Source: Bacteroidota bacterium
GTDB taxonomy: Bacteria; Bacteroidota; Bacteroidia; Flavobacteriales; Flavobacteriaceae
Reading direction: 5' to 3'
Length of the DNA: 20,882 bases
NCBI GenBank assembly: GCA_023437485.1
Contig: JAEZGB010000004.1
Coordinates: forward strand, 1 to 20,882
In this document: piece after piece, positions 1 to 7,618 of the stretch
How the letters are laid out: the number at the start of each line of letters is the position of its first letter
Numbering within the stretch: the stretch's first letter is position 1
Translations under genes and position numbers: made by a program
Notes under the pieces: model-generated
The model's input: only the letters and a program-made list of their open reading frames with translations
Told to the model about the DNA's origin: nothing
Database searches by the model: none

Positions 1-31
1 ACGCACGCCAGTGCGTAATCCTGCCCGAATG

Positions 32-69
32 CGAGCGCAGCGAGCAAACCGCACCGAGCGCAGCGAGCA
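32..69. repeat. 15-bp direct repeat, two copies 23 bp apart
   Basis: The 15-mer CGAGCGCAGCGAGCA occurs at 32-46 and again at 55-69, so the unit period is 23 bp. Just upstream, 1-16 is a perfect hairpin with 6-bp arms (ACGCAC and GTGCGT) and a 4-base loop. No T-run follows it, so it does not look like an intrinsic terminator on the plus strand. The region lies upstream of the lipoprotein gene at 152. Its role is unknown and more copies may lie to the left of the window. Confidence 0.6.
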
Positions 70-151
70 CACCGACCACAGCAACCAAATCAACAGCAAG
101 CCCCCAACCATCCCAACCCATTTTTCCTTACCTTTACACAAACCCTACATC

Positions 152-577
152 ATGAAAAAATTCCTCACCCTCGCTCTCGCCCTATTGGCGCTATCCTGTA
201 CGCACCGTGAAAAGCTCAACTCAGCGCACAGCGACGCTCAACACGAAGCCGCCCGGATTTCCCTGAACGACGGCCAGAAATGGAGCGTGAACCCCGAAAT
301 GAAACCCTATGTTTCCAACGGACGCGAACTCGTAAACAGCTTCCTTGAAGGCAATCAATCCGACTACGCCACCCTTGCCGAAAAACTTCAGGAACAAAAC
401 CAGCTCCTGATTAAAAGTTGTACAATGAAGGGCGAGAGCCACGACGAACTCCACAAATGGCTGCATCCGCACCTGGAAATGACTGATGCACTAGCTGATG
501 CCGATGCTGCCTCGGCCCGGGAAATCGCGTTGCAATTGCAGCACTCCTACGAACTTTACGGCGAATACTTCAACTGA
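152..577 (+). CDS. Small lipoprotein with a Cys/Met/His-rich segment, unknown family
   Basis: This 141-residue protein starts at the ATG at 152, which gives a clear lipoprotein signal: a Lys-Lys N-terminus, a hydrophobic stretch of about 12 residues and the lipobox LALSC with Cys16. An upstream in-frame start at 11 would put a low-complexity extension before the signal peptide and is unlikely. The mature part is predicted to be mostly helical. Residues 90-110 hold Cys90, Met92, His97, His101, His105, His107 and Met110, a spacing that would suit binding of a metal or haem. The gene ends 6 bp before a b-type cytochrome, so co-transcription is likely. A TACCTTTA at 129-136 is one base off the Bacteroidota -7 element. 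I do not recognise the family; a role as periplasmic partner of the cytochrome is inference. Confidence 0.8.
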   Translation: MKKFLTLALALLALSCTHREKLNSAHSDAQHEAARISLNDGQKWSVNPEMKPYVSNGRELVNSFLEGNQSDYATLAEKLQEQNQLLIKSCTMKGESHDELHKWLHPHLEMTDALADADAASAREIALQLQHSYELYGEYFN

Positions 578-583
578 TTTGAA

Positions 584-1141
584 ATGGCCACGCACCATTT
601 TCCCCGCACCCACCGGCTCCTTCACTGGAGCATCGCGCTAGCCATGACGGTCATGTTCTTCACGGGATTCCTGAGAATGACGTGGATGAACAAGAACCAC
701 ATCGTAAAAATCATTGAAGACAACGACGCGGGAATTCCCCCCGGGAAGGCGGCCGAAATCGCCACCGCAGTGCGCGAACCCATGTGGGAGTGGCACGAGG
801 CGTTTGCCTATGTAATGTTTGCGCTGTTGCTGGCACGGATTGTTTATATGTTGGCGGGCGGGATCAGATTCCCAAACCCCTTTAGGCGATACATTCCCAT
901 AAAGGAAAGGCTTCAGGGGCTCATCTACATCTATTTTTACGTTTTTGTGGCCGTCTCGGCCTTTACCGGCGCATGCCTGCAACAAAAGTGGTTTGCCGAA
1001 TATGAAGATCCAATCGAGGCCGTGCACAAATGGGGGTTATATTGGTTTCCGATCTTTATTGTGTTGCATGCCGGCGGTATTATTTTGGCCGAGTATTCCG
1101 CCCGAAAGGGAATTACATCCAAAATGATTTCGGGGGATTGA
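584..1141 (+). CDS. Cytochrome b561 / Ni,Fe-hydrogenase-type cytochrome b, four-helix membrane protein
   Basis: This 185-residue membrane protein has four hydrophobic segments, near residues 14-32, 72-92, 110-130 and 150-170. Its histidines sit where di-haem b561-type proteins place their ligands: His10 and His14 before helix 1, His71 at the start of helix 2, and His148 and His162 around helix 4. The motif WEWHEAFAY (68-76) opens helix 2 and HKWGLYWF follows at 148-155. The length of about 185 residues fits the family. Such proteins carry electrons between the quinone pool and a periplasmic or membrane partner. The partner here is unknown; the preceding lipoprotein, 6 bp away, is the obvious candidate. 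The family call is solid; the exact substrate is not. Confidence 0.85.
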   Translation: MATHHFPRTHRLLHWSIALAMTVMFFTGFLRMTWMNKNHIVKIIEDNDAGIPPGKAAEIATAVREPMWEWHEAFAYVMFALLLARIVYMLAGGIRFPNPFRRYIPIKERLQGLIYIYFYVFVAVSAFTGACLQQKWFAEYEDPIEAVHKWGLYWFPIFIVLHAGGIILAEYSARKGITSKMISGD

Positions 1142-1180
1142 CCATTAAGGGCATCAAAGCCGACCTGGTTGCAGATGCCC

Positions 1181-1290
1181 TAGCCCGGATGGAAGCGGCA
1201 TCCTTTTTTGGCATGACGGCGGTGATACTTATGAATTGCCCTGCAATTTGCCCGCCGGAATTCAAAAAAGATATAGCGTACAGCCGGAAC
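1181..1290 (+). repeat. Intergenic arm-and-loop element, copy 1
   Basis: The left arm is GGATGGAAGCGGC (1187-1199), 3 bases, then CTTTTTTGGC (1203-1212). The right arm is AAAAAAGA (1264-1271), TAT, AGCG, T, ACAGCC (to 1285). The arms can pair imperfectly through the T6/A6 tracts and the outer CCGG. The 51-base loop includes a shorter GGCGG/CCGCC pairing. Copy 2 near 5924 has the same arms in the same orientation but a 7-base loop. Both follow a plus-strand gene. It fills most of the 200 bases between the cytochrome gene and udk and may terminate transcription from the former. Confidence 0.7.
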
Positions 1291-1308
1291 AGCTCCAAAA
1301 AAGATTGC

Positions 1309-1316
1309 TACTTTTG
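1309..1316 (+). promoter_or_regulatory. Candidate -7 promoter element for udk
   Basis: TACTTTTG matches the Bacteroidota TAnnTTTG -7 element exactly. Transcription would start near 1323, about 19 bases before the udk ATG at 1342. No TTG is found at the usual -33 spacing, so the call rests on the -7 match and position. Confidence 0.4.
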
Positions 1317-1341
1317 TGGCGTCAAACCTAAATCCCAACCT

Positions 1342-1950
1342 ATGTTGATCATTGGCATTGCCGGGGGCACCGGAAGCGGAAAAACAACCGTTGTGCACCA
1401 GATCATGAATGAACTTCCGCAAACCGAGGTGGGCATCATCCACCAGGATGCCTACTATAAGGACAACAGCCACCTGAGTTACGATGAACGCGCACTGATA
1501 AACTTTGACCATCCACGCGCAATTGATTTTGATCTTTTGGTCTCGCACCTCAGGGAATTGAAAGCCGGCCGTAACATTGAACAGCCGGTGTACTCTTTTG
1601 TGACGCATAACCGCACCGAGGACACCATTGTGACACACCCCAGAAAAGTGATGATTGTTGAAGGTATCCTGATTTTGGCCAGCCCGGAACTTCGGGATCT
1701 TTGCGATGTCAAGGTTTATGTGCATGCCGATTCGGACGAAAGGCTCATAAGAAGGCTCAAGCGCGACATTGCCGAGCGCGGCCGCGATATGGAAGAAGTG
1801 CTCAACCGATATCAGACCACTCTTAAACCCATGCACCAGCAGTTCATTGAACCTACCAAGGCCTTTGCCGATATCATTATTCCCAATGACAAATACAACA
1901 CCGTTGCCATTGATGTTGTGCGCGCGGTGATCAACCAGCGTATCTCATAA
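1342..1950 (+). CDS. udk: Uridine kinase
   Basis: Uridine kinase phosphorylates uridine and cytidine to UMP and CMP in pyrimidine salvage, in the cytosol. The 202-residue protein opens with the P-loop GGTGSGKT at residues 8-15. Asp36 in IIHQDAYYKD is the expected catalytic base, and NFDHPRAIDFDLL with QPVYSF forms the nucleoside-binding region. IVEGILIL is the Walker B-like strand and LIRRLKRDIAERGR is the family lid segment. The ATG at 1342 was chosen because the P-loop strand starts immediately there, as in homologues of about 200-210 residues; the longer reading frame back to 1030 overlaps the cytochrome gene and is not credible. divIC follows after 37 bp in the same direction. Confidence 0.95.
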   Translation: MLIIGIAGGTGSGKTTVVHQIMNELPQTEVGIIHQDAYYKDNSHLSYDERALINFDHPRAIDFDLLVSHLRELKAGRNIEQPVYSFVTHNRTEDTIVTHPRKVMIVEGILILASPELRDLCDVKVYVHADSDERLIRRLKRDIAERGRDMEEVLNRYQTTLKPMHQQFIEPTKAFADIIIPNDKYNTVAIDVVRAVINQRIS

Positions 1951-1987
1951 AAATTCGTACTTTAGGCACGTCACGAAACGATATAAC

Positions 1988-2308
1988 ATGTTGGAGAATT
2001 TCAGGGACAGCGGATGGTTCAGGGTGGTCAGCAACAAATATGTCTGGGCAATCCTGTTTTTTGCCGTCTGGATGCTTTTCCTTGATAATTATTCGTGGCT
2101 GAACCACCGCGCGCTCAATAAACAGATTGAAGAGCTGGAGGAAAACAAGGCTTATTATGAAGAAGAGATCCGCAAGGACCGGCAAAACATCAAGTTGTTG
2201 TCCAACCCCGACCAGGTTGAGAAATACGCGCGCGAAAAATATTATATGAAACGCGACAACGAAGATATTTACATCATTGAATTTGAAGAAGACTCGTTGC
2301 AGAATTAA
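1988..2308 (+). CDS. Septum formation initiator family protein (DivIC/FtsB-like)
   Basis: This 106-residue bitopic protein has a short cytoplasmic N-terminus, one transmembrane helix near residues 18-33, and then a charged coiled coil over about 40-70. The C-terminal part, with NPDQVEKYAREKYYMKRDNED, fits the DivIC/FtsB pattern of a coiled coil followed by a small domain. Proteins of this family join the FtsL/FtsQ complex that licenses septal cell wall synthesis. The ATG at 1988 gives the usual length. A TACTTTAG at 1958-1965 is a near match to a -7 element and could give some independent expression. The stop codon (2306-2308) is the first part of a heptamer tandem array. Confidence 0.88.
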   Translation: MLENFRDSGWFRVVSNKYVWAILFFAVWMLFLDNYSWLNHRALNKQIEELEENKAYYEEEIRKDRQNIKLLSNPDQVEKYAREKYYMKRDNEDIYIIEFEEDSLQN

Positions 2309-2330
2309 TAATTAATAATTAATAATTAGT
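2303..2330. repeat. Heptanucleotide tandem array (AATTAAT x4)
   Basis: There are three exact AATTAAT units at 2303-2323 and a variant AATTAGT at 2324-2330. The last sense codon and stop codon of the divIC-like gene (AAT TAA) form the first unit. The same heptamer family appears in the opposite orientation at 7774-7808. The remaining bases to the mutA start at 2434 show no further clear feature. Confidence 0.85.
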
Positions 2331-2433
2331 ACCGATTCTATTATTCAAGTGCGACGAGCCTGCCGTTGATCATCTCAAAATTCAAATCCATTCGGCAATT
2401 CGCTAACTTGCCAATTAAAATTACGCCAGTCCC

Positions 2434-3798
2434 ATGTCCCTTTTCTCCTCCTTTGCGCCCCTTTCGTCCAAACAGTGGAAGCAGCAGATTCAGTATGAAC
2501 TCAAAGGTGCCGATTATACGGATTCAGTTGTCTGGGATAGCCCCGAAGGCATCCAGGTGCGCCCATTTTACCATGCTGACCAGGCCCGCGAACCGATAAC
2601 ATCGGGCGGAAACGATTTTTTTATTTGCCAGGATATTTATGTTTTTGATCTGGAAAAATCCAACCGTCGCGCCAAGGAATCGATTAGCCGTGGTGCCAAT
2701 AGTTTGCGGTTCTCAATTGACGATCGGAATATTGACATCGGGCGGTTGCTTGACGGCTTGGACCTGATCGGATTAAGGCTATATTTTAAATTGGGATTTC
2801 TCTCCCGGGAGTTTGCCCAGAAAATTGATCAGGCCGTAGCGGGAAAGGGAGCGCAGGTTTTTATTCTCGTTGACCCCATTGGGCATTTGGCTAAGGGCGG
2901 AAACTGGTTCCCAGGCGGCGACAATTTTGAAACTTCCACGGCGATTGCCGGGCTGGAAAACTGCCACGGGCTTTCGGTTGATGGAACATTGTACCAAAAT
3001 GCGGGCGCAAATATGGTTCAGCAACTGGCCTACATCCTCTCGCACGCCAACGAGTACCTGAACCGCATACCCCTTGCCAGGCCCATGGTTTTGCAAGTGG
3101 CCGTTGGGCCGAACTATTTTTTTGAGATTGCCAAGTTGCGGGCACTTCGCGCGTTGTTCAATCTGATCGAAAACGAGTATGGGACCTCGGCCGGCTGCCA
3201 TATTCTGGCCACCCCCACCCGCAGGAACAAAACCCTGTACGATTACAACGTGAACATGCTGCGTACCACCACCGAGTGCATGAGCGCGATTCTGGGAGGT
3301 GCCGATACAGTGTCAAACCTTCCCTATGACGCGATATATCACAAAAACAACGAATTTGGTGACCGGATAGCCCGCAACCAGTTGCTGATTCTCAAACACG
3401 AGAGCTATTTCGGAGCGGTGACAAATCCTGCCGACGGATCTTATTATATCGAATCAATTACCGCTCAGATGGCCGAAAAAGCCCTCGCGCTATTCAAGGA
3501 GATTGAAGCCTCAGGCGGTCTGCTCAAACAACTTATGCAGGGCACGATCCAGAAAAAAATTGCCGAAAGCGCCGCGAGTGAGCAGGAACTATTTGACTCT
3601 GGAAAGTCAATATTGCTGGGAACCAACAAACATCCAAACAAAACCGACCGGATGGAGGGTGAGCTGGAACTGTTCCCGTTTGTAAAAATCAATCCGCGCA
3701 AAACCCTGATTACGCCCATCATTGAGCGCCGACTGGCCGAAAAGGCCGAAATCAAGCGCCTTGAACTTGAAAAGAACCCTGAGAATACCCAATCATGA
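2434..3798 (+). CDS. mutA: Methylmalonyl-CoA mutase small subunit
   Basis: This is the non-catalytic partner of the adenosylcobalamin-dependent mutase that interconverts (R)-methylmalonyl-CoA and succinyl-CoA, linking propionate, odd-chain fatty acid and branched amino acid breakdown with the TCA cycle. The 454 residues cover the TIM-barrel mutase domain, with recognisable family segments such as LKGADYTD near the N-terminus, TTTECMSAILGGADTVSNLPYD near the barrel end, and NPADGSYYIESITAQMAEKA. There is no C-terminal cobalamin domain and no DxHxxG motif. Small subunits in many bacteria exceed 600 residues, but about 450 is, as I recall, usual in Flavobacteriia, so this is not a truncation. 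The stop overlaps the mutB start by 4 bp (ATGA), which indicates translational coupling. Confidence 0.93.
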   Translation: MSLFSSFAPLSSKQWKQQIQYELKGADYTDSVVWDSPEGIQVRPFYHADQAREPITSGGNDFFICQDIYVFDLEKSNRRAKESISRGANSLRFSIDDRNIDIGRLLDGLDLIGLRLYFKLGFLSREFAQKIDQAVAGKGAQVFILVDPIGHLAKGGNWFPGGDNFETSTAIAGLENCHGLSVDGTLYQNAGANMVQQLAYILSHANEYLNRIPLARPMVLQVAVGPNYFFEIAKLRALRALFNLIENEYGTSAGCHILATPTRRNKTLYDYNVNMLRTTTECMSAILGGADTVSNLPYDAIYHKNNEFGDRIARNQLLILKHESYFGAVTNPADGSYYIESITAQMAEKALALFKEIEASGGLLKQLMQGTIQKKIAESAASEQELFDSGKSILLGTNKHPNKTDRMEGELELFPFVKINPRKTLITPIIERRLAEKAEIKRLELEKNPENTQS

Positions 3799-5912
3799 GA
3801 AAGGACTTCAGCCATTTGCAGCTTGAACATAAAAAGTTTACCCAGGAACTTCAATCTGAAACATATACCTCGGCCGAAGGAATTGAGATAAAAACAACCT
3901 ACAAACCCGAAGATATTGCGGCGTTGGACCACCTTGAATTTGGGGCGGGTTTTGCGCCTTACCTTCGCGGCCCGTATGCCACGATGTATGTTCGGCGGCC
4001 GTGGACCATCAGGCAATATGCCGGATTTTCCACCGCACAGGAAAGCAACGCGTTTTATCGCCGAAACCTTGCCGCTGGCCAGAAAGGGCTTTCAGTGGCA
4101 TTTGACCTGGCCACTCACCGCGGTTATGACTCTGACCACGAACGTGTTCAGGGCGATGTTGGCAAGGCGGGCGTTGCGATTGATTCGGTTGAAGACATGA
4201 AGGTGCTTTTTGACGGCATCCCGCTGGCCGATATGTCGGTTTCGATGACGATGAACGGCGCGGTGTTGCCCATCATGGCCTTTTATATTGTTGCGGCGCA
4301 GGAGCAGGGCGTTGACCCGGCAAAACTTTCAGGCACCATCCAGAACGACATCTTAAAGGAGTTTATGGTGCGCAATACTTACATTTATCCTCCGGCTCCC
4401 TCCATGCGGATCATCGCCGACATTTTTGCCTACACCAGCCGCAACATGCCCAAGTTTAACTCGATATCAATTTCAGGCTACCACATGCAGGAAGCCGGTG
4501 CAACCGCTGACCTGGAATTGGCCTATACGCTTGCCGACGGGCTGGAATACATCAGGACGGGATTGGCCGCCGGTATGAAGATTGATGATTTTGCGCCCCG
4601 GCTGTCCTTTTTTTGGGCGATAGGGATGAACCATTTTATGGAAATCGCAAAGATGCGGGCTGGCCGGATGCTTTGGGCCAGGCTGTTGAAGCAGTTTGAC
4701 CCCAAGGACGAAAAATCACTGGCGCTCAGGACGCATTGCCAAACTTCGGGATGGAGCCTTACCGAACAGGACCCGTTTAACAACGTGGCGCGCACATGTA
4801 TTGAGGCCGCCGCGGCCGCTTTTGGCGGAACCCAGTCCCTGCACACCAATGCGCTGGACGAAGCGATTGCGCTCCCAACCGATTTTTCGGCGCGGATTGC
4901 CCGAAACACGCAGATTTTCCTGCAGGAAGAAACGCATATCACCAAAACCGTTGACCCTTGGGCGGGCAGTTATTATGTTGAAAATCTGACCGCGGAAATT
5001 GCTGAAAAGGCCTGGAAACTTATTGAAGAGGTCGAAGAACTCGGTGGGATGACCAAGGCCATCGAAGCCGGGATTCCAAAATTGCGGATTGAAGAAGCCG
5101 CCGCCCGGAAACAAGCTCGGATTGACAGCGGGCAGGACATCATAGTAGGGGTTAACAAATACCGTTTGGCCAAGGAAGACCCCTTGCATATCCTGGATGT
5201 GGACAATCAGTTGGTCCGAAGAAACCAGGTGGAGCGGCTCAGGGAACTGCGGGCCAAACGCGACCAGGGCAAGGTAACCCAATCGCTCGAGGCATTGACC
5301 CAGGCAGCGGCTACGGGCCAGGGCAACCTGTTGGAGTTGGCGGTTGACGCTGCAAGGCACCGCGCCTCCCTTGGCGAGATCAGCGATGCGTTGGAAAAGG
5401 TGTACGGACGTTATAAAGCTAACATTAAAACATTCAGCGGGGTGTACAGCAAGGAAATCAAGAACGACGAAAGCTTTGAAAAGGCACGGCGCCTTGCCGA
5501 TGAGTTTGCGCGCCGGGAAGGCCGACGGCCCAGGATCATGATTGCCAAGATGGGCCAGGACGGGCATGACCGCGGCGCCAAGGTGGTTGCCACCGGTTAT
5601 GCCGACGTGGGCTTTGACGTTGACATCGGGCCGCTTTTCCAAACCCCGGCCGAGGCCGCGCGGCAGGCGGTGGAGAACGATGTGCACATTCTGGGTGTCT
5701 CTTCTTTGGCGGCGGGGCATAAAACCCTGGTACCACAGGTAATTGAACAGCTCAGGGAGCACGGCCGTGAAGACATTATGGTGATTGTGGGCGGGGTGAT
5801 TCCTGCCCAGGATTATCAATTCCTGTTTGACGCGGGCGCCGTGGCAGTGTTTGGCCCTGGCACCAAGATCAGCGAGGCTGCAATCTCAATCCTGGAGATT
5901 TTGCTTCAATAA
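3795..5912 (+). CDS. mutB: Methylmalonyl-CoA mutase large (catalytic) subunit
   Basis: This is the cobalamin-binding catalytic subunit. The 705 residues comprise an N-terminal CoA/substrate-binding TIM barrel (about 40-550) and a C-terminal B12-binding Rossmann-like domain (about 570-705). The cobalamin motif DxHxxG is present as DGHDRG at residues 589-594, with His591 as the lower axial ligand, followed by GYADVGFDVDIGPLFQTP, VSSLAAGH and GGVIPAQDY, all family hallmarks. Barrel landmarks include TMYVRRPWTIRQYAG near the N-terminus, FDLATHRGYDSD, and SISGYHMQEAGA. The length is close to that of other large subunits (about 700-730). It starts inside the mutA stop codon. No meaB-type chaperone or epimerase gene lies in the window. 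Confidence 0.97.
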   Translation: MRKDFSHLQLEHKKFTQELQSETYTSAEGIEIKTTYKPEDIAALDHLEFGAGFAPYLRGPYATMYVRRPWTIRQYAGFSTAQESNAFYRRNLAAGQKGLSVAFDLATHRGYDSDHERVQGDVGKAGVAIDSVEDMKVLFDGIPLADMSVSMTMNGAVLPIMAFYIVAAQEQGVDPAKLSGTIQNDILKEFMVRNTYIYPPAPSMRIIADIFAYTSRNMPKFNSISISGYHMQEAGATADLELAYTLADGLEYIRTGLAAGMKIDDFAPRLSFFWAIGMNHFMEIAKMRAGRMLWARLLKQFDPKDEKSLALRTHCQTSGWSLTEQDPFNNVARTCIEAAAAAFGGTQSLHTNALDEAIALPTDFSARIARNTQIFLQEETHITKTVDPWAGSYYVENLTAEIAEKAWKLIEEVEELGGMTKAIEAGIPKLRIEEAAARKQARIDSGQDIIVGVNKYRLAKEDPLHILDVDNQLVRRNQVERLRELRAKRDQGKVTQSLEALTQAAATGQGNLLELAVDAARHRASLGEISDALEKVYGRYKANIKTFSGVYSKEIKNDESFEKARRLADEFARREGRRPRIMIAKMGQDGHDRGAKVVATGYADVGFDVDIGPLFQTPAEAARQAVENDVHILGVSSLAAGHKTLVPQVIEQLREHGREDIMVIVGGVIPAQDYQFLFDAGAVAVFGPGTKISEAAISILEILLQ

Positions 5913-5923
5913 TGGCTGCGTGA

Positions 5924-5979
5924 AGGATGGAAGCGGCGTACTTTTTTGGCCCGGGCCAAAAAAGACACAGCGGACAGCC
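5924..5979 (+). repeat. Intergenic arm-and-loop element, copy 2, with a 24-bp perfect palindrome
   Basis: The left arm GGATGGAAGCGGC (5925-5937) and CTTTTTTGGC (5941-5950) is identical to copy 1 except for the 3-base spacer. The right arm (5958-5979) differs from copy 1 at three bases. The loop is only 7 bases here, and 5941-5964 forms a perfect 24-bp palindrome with half-site CTTTTTTGGCCC. A second palindrome, ACGGCGCGCCGT, sits at 5982-5993. The element lies between the ends of two convergent genes, mutB and the LVIVD lipoprotein gene, which is a natural place for a terminator working on both strands. Confidence 0.75.
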
Positions 5980-6039
5980 TGACGGCGCGCCGTTAACAAT
6001 TTCAGATGCACCATGGCCCATGCGCCGGCACGCCCTGAT

Positions 6040-7296
6040 CTAAAATTCCACTATGCCTATTTGACTCAGGGTGTGATTGGGCCCATATGCGAACTGGGTA
6101 ATTGTGTTGTTGCCCACCGCGATAAGGTGTGAGGGCAGCGCGATAACGTCGCGATAGTTTCCGTTGTAGGAGTGCACCAATTCAAGTCCGGCCGGGTTCT
6201 GCGCGTTAAAGACCTTGAGGCCGCCGTTGCCACAACAAACGTAAAGCTGCTGGTCCAGGTACCCGAGCCCGAAGGGTTGATCCAGAAAATAGGTCGAAAC
6301 CAGCGTGGGTTGGGTGATGTCACTAATGTCAATCACGTTTACCTGGTCCTGGATCGCGCCACATGTGGTTCCGCCGCGGACAGTGATGTAGGCGGTATTT
6401 TCATGGACCACGACCGGATCACAGGCCGTAGCGTGCGAAAATCCTGAAATGAATACCGGATTGAACTCATTGGAGGCGTCCACCACAAACATGCCATTGG
6501 TGGCGCCCACAAACAGGAAGTCTTTTTGGATAAACAGCGTTTCAAATTCGCCGCCCCCAAACCACTGCTCCATATGGACCGATTTGTCAAAAAAAGCCGA
6601 TTGGGGCTGGGTGATGTTGAATACGTTTAGTTGCCAGGAATCAAGGGTGTAGAGCGCGTTGTTTTTGATCTGGAACCGGGCGTATGAGCCGCCGGTGCCA
6701 ACCGCATTGGGGTTTCCGCCGATTGAATTGGCAACCGGGCTGGACATGAAATCTTCAAGGCTCACCGCCGACGGGTCCATGATACGCGTCTGAATTTCAA
6801 AGCCGGTAATGATATCGCCTTCCGTCCACGGCACGTCATAATCGTAAAAATCGACATCCTGCGGGTACTGCGGCGCGAAGGCGAGGGCATTGGAAAGGGT
6901 ATGCGCCAAATGGATATTGTTTACCTGTGCGATATTGAACACCACCAGATCCACGTAGTTGTCTGCGTAAAGGTATTCTCCCTTGATGGCAATGTCATGC
7001 ACCCCTTCAAGATTGATAAACGCAATGTTTTGCGGCGAGGCAGGATCTGAATTGTCAAATATGTGGATGCCCTCCTGCTGCGCGATGTAAAACAGATAAT
7101 TTTCGGCAACGTAAATCTTGCCATCGGAATGGGTCTGGCGGGCTGCCGTGACACTGATCGAAGAGCGGATCTCTGCCAGCGATTTGACTACCGGGACCGC
7201 TACCTTGACCGTTTCGCCGCCCGGTTGGTCAGTATTGTCACAGGAATTTATAACAACACCCGTGACAAGGGTTAGAAATAGCAACCTGAGTTTCAT
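6040..7296 (-). CDS. LVIVD-repeat beta-propeller lipoprotein
   Basis: This 418-residue protein starts with a lipoprotein signal peptide; the lipobox VINSC places the lipid on Cys19, followed by an acidic and Gly-rich linker. The rest is built from repeats of about 40-45 residues in which a beta-strand such as YLYADNYVDLVVFNI, LYTLDSWQLNVFNI, FLFVGATNGMFVVDA, TAYITVRGGT and QLYVCCGNGGLKVFNA is followed by a linking strand ending in a phrase like NPVFIS or QPTLVS. This is the pattern of LVIVD repeats, which form a beta-propeller. An outer-membrane or cell-surface location is expected. The function of such proteins is largely unknown, and binding or scaffolding is only a guess. The gene stands alone on the minus strand between the mutB element and tRNA-Pro. 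Confidence 0.85.
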   Translation of the reverse strand: MKLRLLFLTLVTGVVINSCDNTDQPGGETVKVAVPVVKSLAEIRSSISVTAARQTHSDGKIYVAENYLFYIAQQEGIHIFDNSDPASPQNIAFINLEGVHDIAIKGEYLYADNYVDLVVFNIAQVNNIHLAHTLSNALAFAPQYPQDVDFYDYDVPWTEGDIITGFEIQTRIMDPSAVSLEDFMSSPVANSIGGNPNAVGTGGSYARFQIKNNALYTLDSWQLNVFNITQPQSAFFDKSVHMEQWFGGGEFETLFIQKDFLFVGATNGMFVVDASNEFNPVFISGFSHATACDPVVVHENTAYITVRGGTTCGAIQDQVNVIDISDITQPTLVSTYFLDQPFGLGYLDQQLYVCCGNGGLKVFNAQNPAGLELVHSYNGNYRDVIALPSHLIAVGNNTITQFAYGPNHTLSQIGIVEF

Positions 7297-7453
7297 GTCG
7301 GTATTGATTGATTATGAGAACTATAATGCGAAATTAAGATATTTTTTTACCAAAAGGTTGCGTGACATCAGGCAAAAAAATTGTCATTTGAACGCGTTCC
7401 CGCCACGAAAAAAATTCCTTTGCGAACCAATTCCAATAAAAAACAAAAACCAG

Positions 7454-7461
7454 TATATTTG
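7454..7461 (+). promoter_or_regulatory. -7 promoter element for tRNA-Pro
   Basis: TATATTTG is an exact match to TAnnTTTG and ends 6 bases before the first base of the tRNA, so transcription would start at or next to the mature 5' end. A TTTG at 7419-7422 is too far upstream to be a normal -33 element. Confidence 0.6.
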
Positions 7462-7467
7462 CAGCCT

Positions 7468-7544
7468 CGGGATGTAGCGCAGCCTGGTAGCGTACTAGCA
7501 TGGGGTGCTAGGGGTCGCTGGTTCGAATCCAGTCATCCCGACCA
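7468..7544 (+). tRNA. tRNA-Pro (anticodon GGG)
   Basis: The 77-nt gene folds as a standard cloverleaf. The acceptor stem is CGGGATG (7468-7474) with CATCCCG (7534-7540), the discriminator base is A and the CCA end (7542-7544) is encoded. The anticodon stem is CTAGC/GCTAG with loop ATGGGGT, which gives anticodon GGG and Pro identity (CCC/CCU). The T-arm loop is GTTCGAATC with stem CTGG/CCAG. The terminal C1:G72 pair is as usual for bacterial tRNA-Pro. The gene stands alone with its own promoter element and terminator. Confidence 0.97.
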
Positions 7545-7545
7545 A

Positions 7546-7578
7546 AATCCTTCCGCATAAGCGGAGGGATTTTTTTTT
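7546..7578 (+). terminator. Intrinsic terminator after tRNA-Pro
   Basis: An 11-bp stem AATCCTTCCGC (7546-7556) pairs with GCGGAGGGATT (7561-7571) with one G-T wobble around the loop ATAA, and runs into a T-tract through 7578. It begins directly after the CCA end. Confidence 0.9.
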
Positions 7579-7601
7579 GCGCAAACGCCACGCAAGGTGT
7601 G

Positions 7602-7618
7602 AACTCCGGATCGGAGTT
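7602..7618. repeat. Short perfect inverted repeat
   Basis: AACTCCG (7602-7608) and CGGAGTT (7612-7618) flank three bases. It lies in the 288-base gap between tRNA-Pro and the SDR gene. I see no gene in that gap; short reading frames there run through the tRNA and are spurious. Confidence 0.45.

Noticed and set aside
1180..1836. 218-codon open frame on the minus strand over udk
   Set aside because: Antisense to the uridine kinase, no family features, and it crosses the intergenic element.
2434..3798. mutA as a truncated gene because it lacks the cobalamin domain
   Set aside because: The small subunit is non-catalytic and I recall about 450 residues as normal in Flavobacteriia; the frame is intact and coupled to mutB.
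4716..5819. Long open frame (367 codons) on the minus strand inside mutB
   Set aside because: It lies wholly antisense to a clear B12 enzyme, has no recognisable domain, and such frames are expected from the codon bias of the sense gene.
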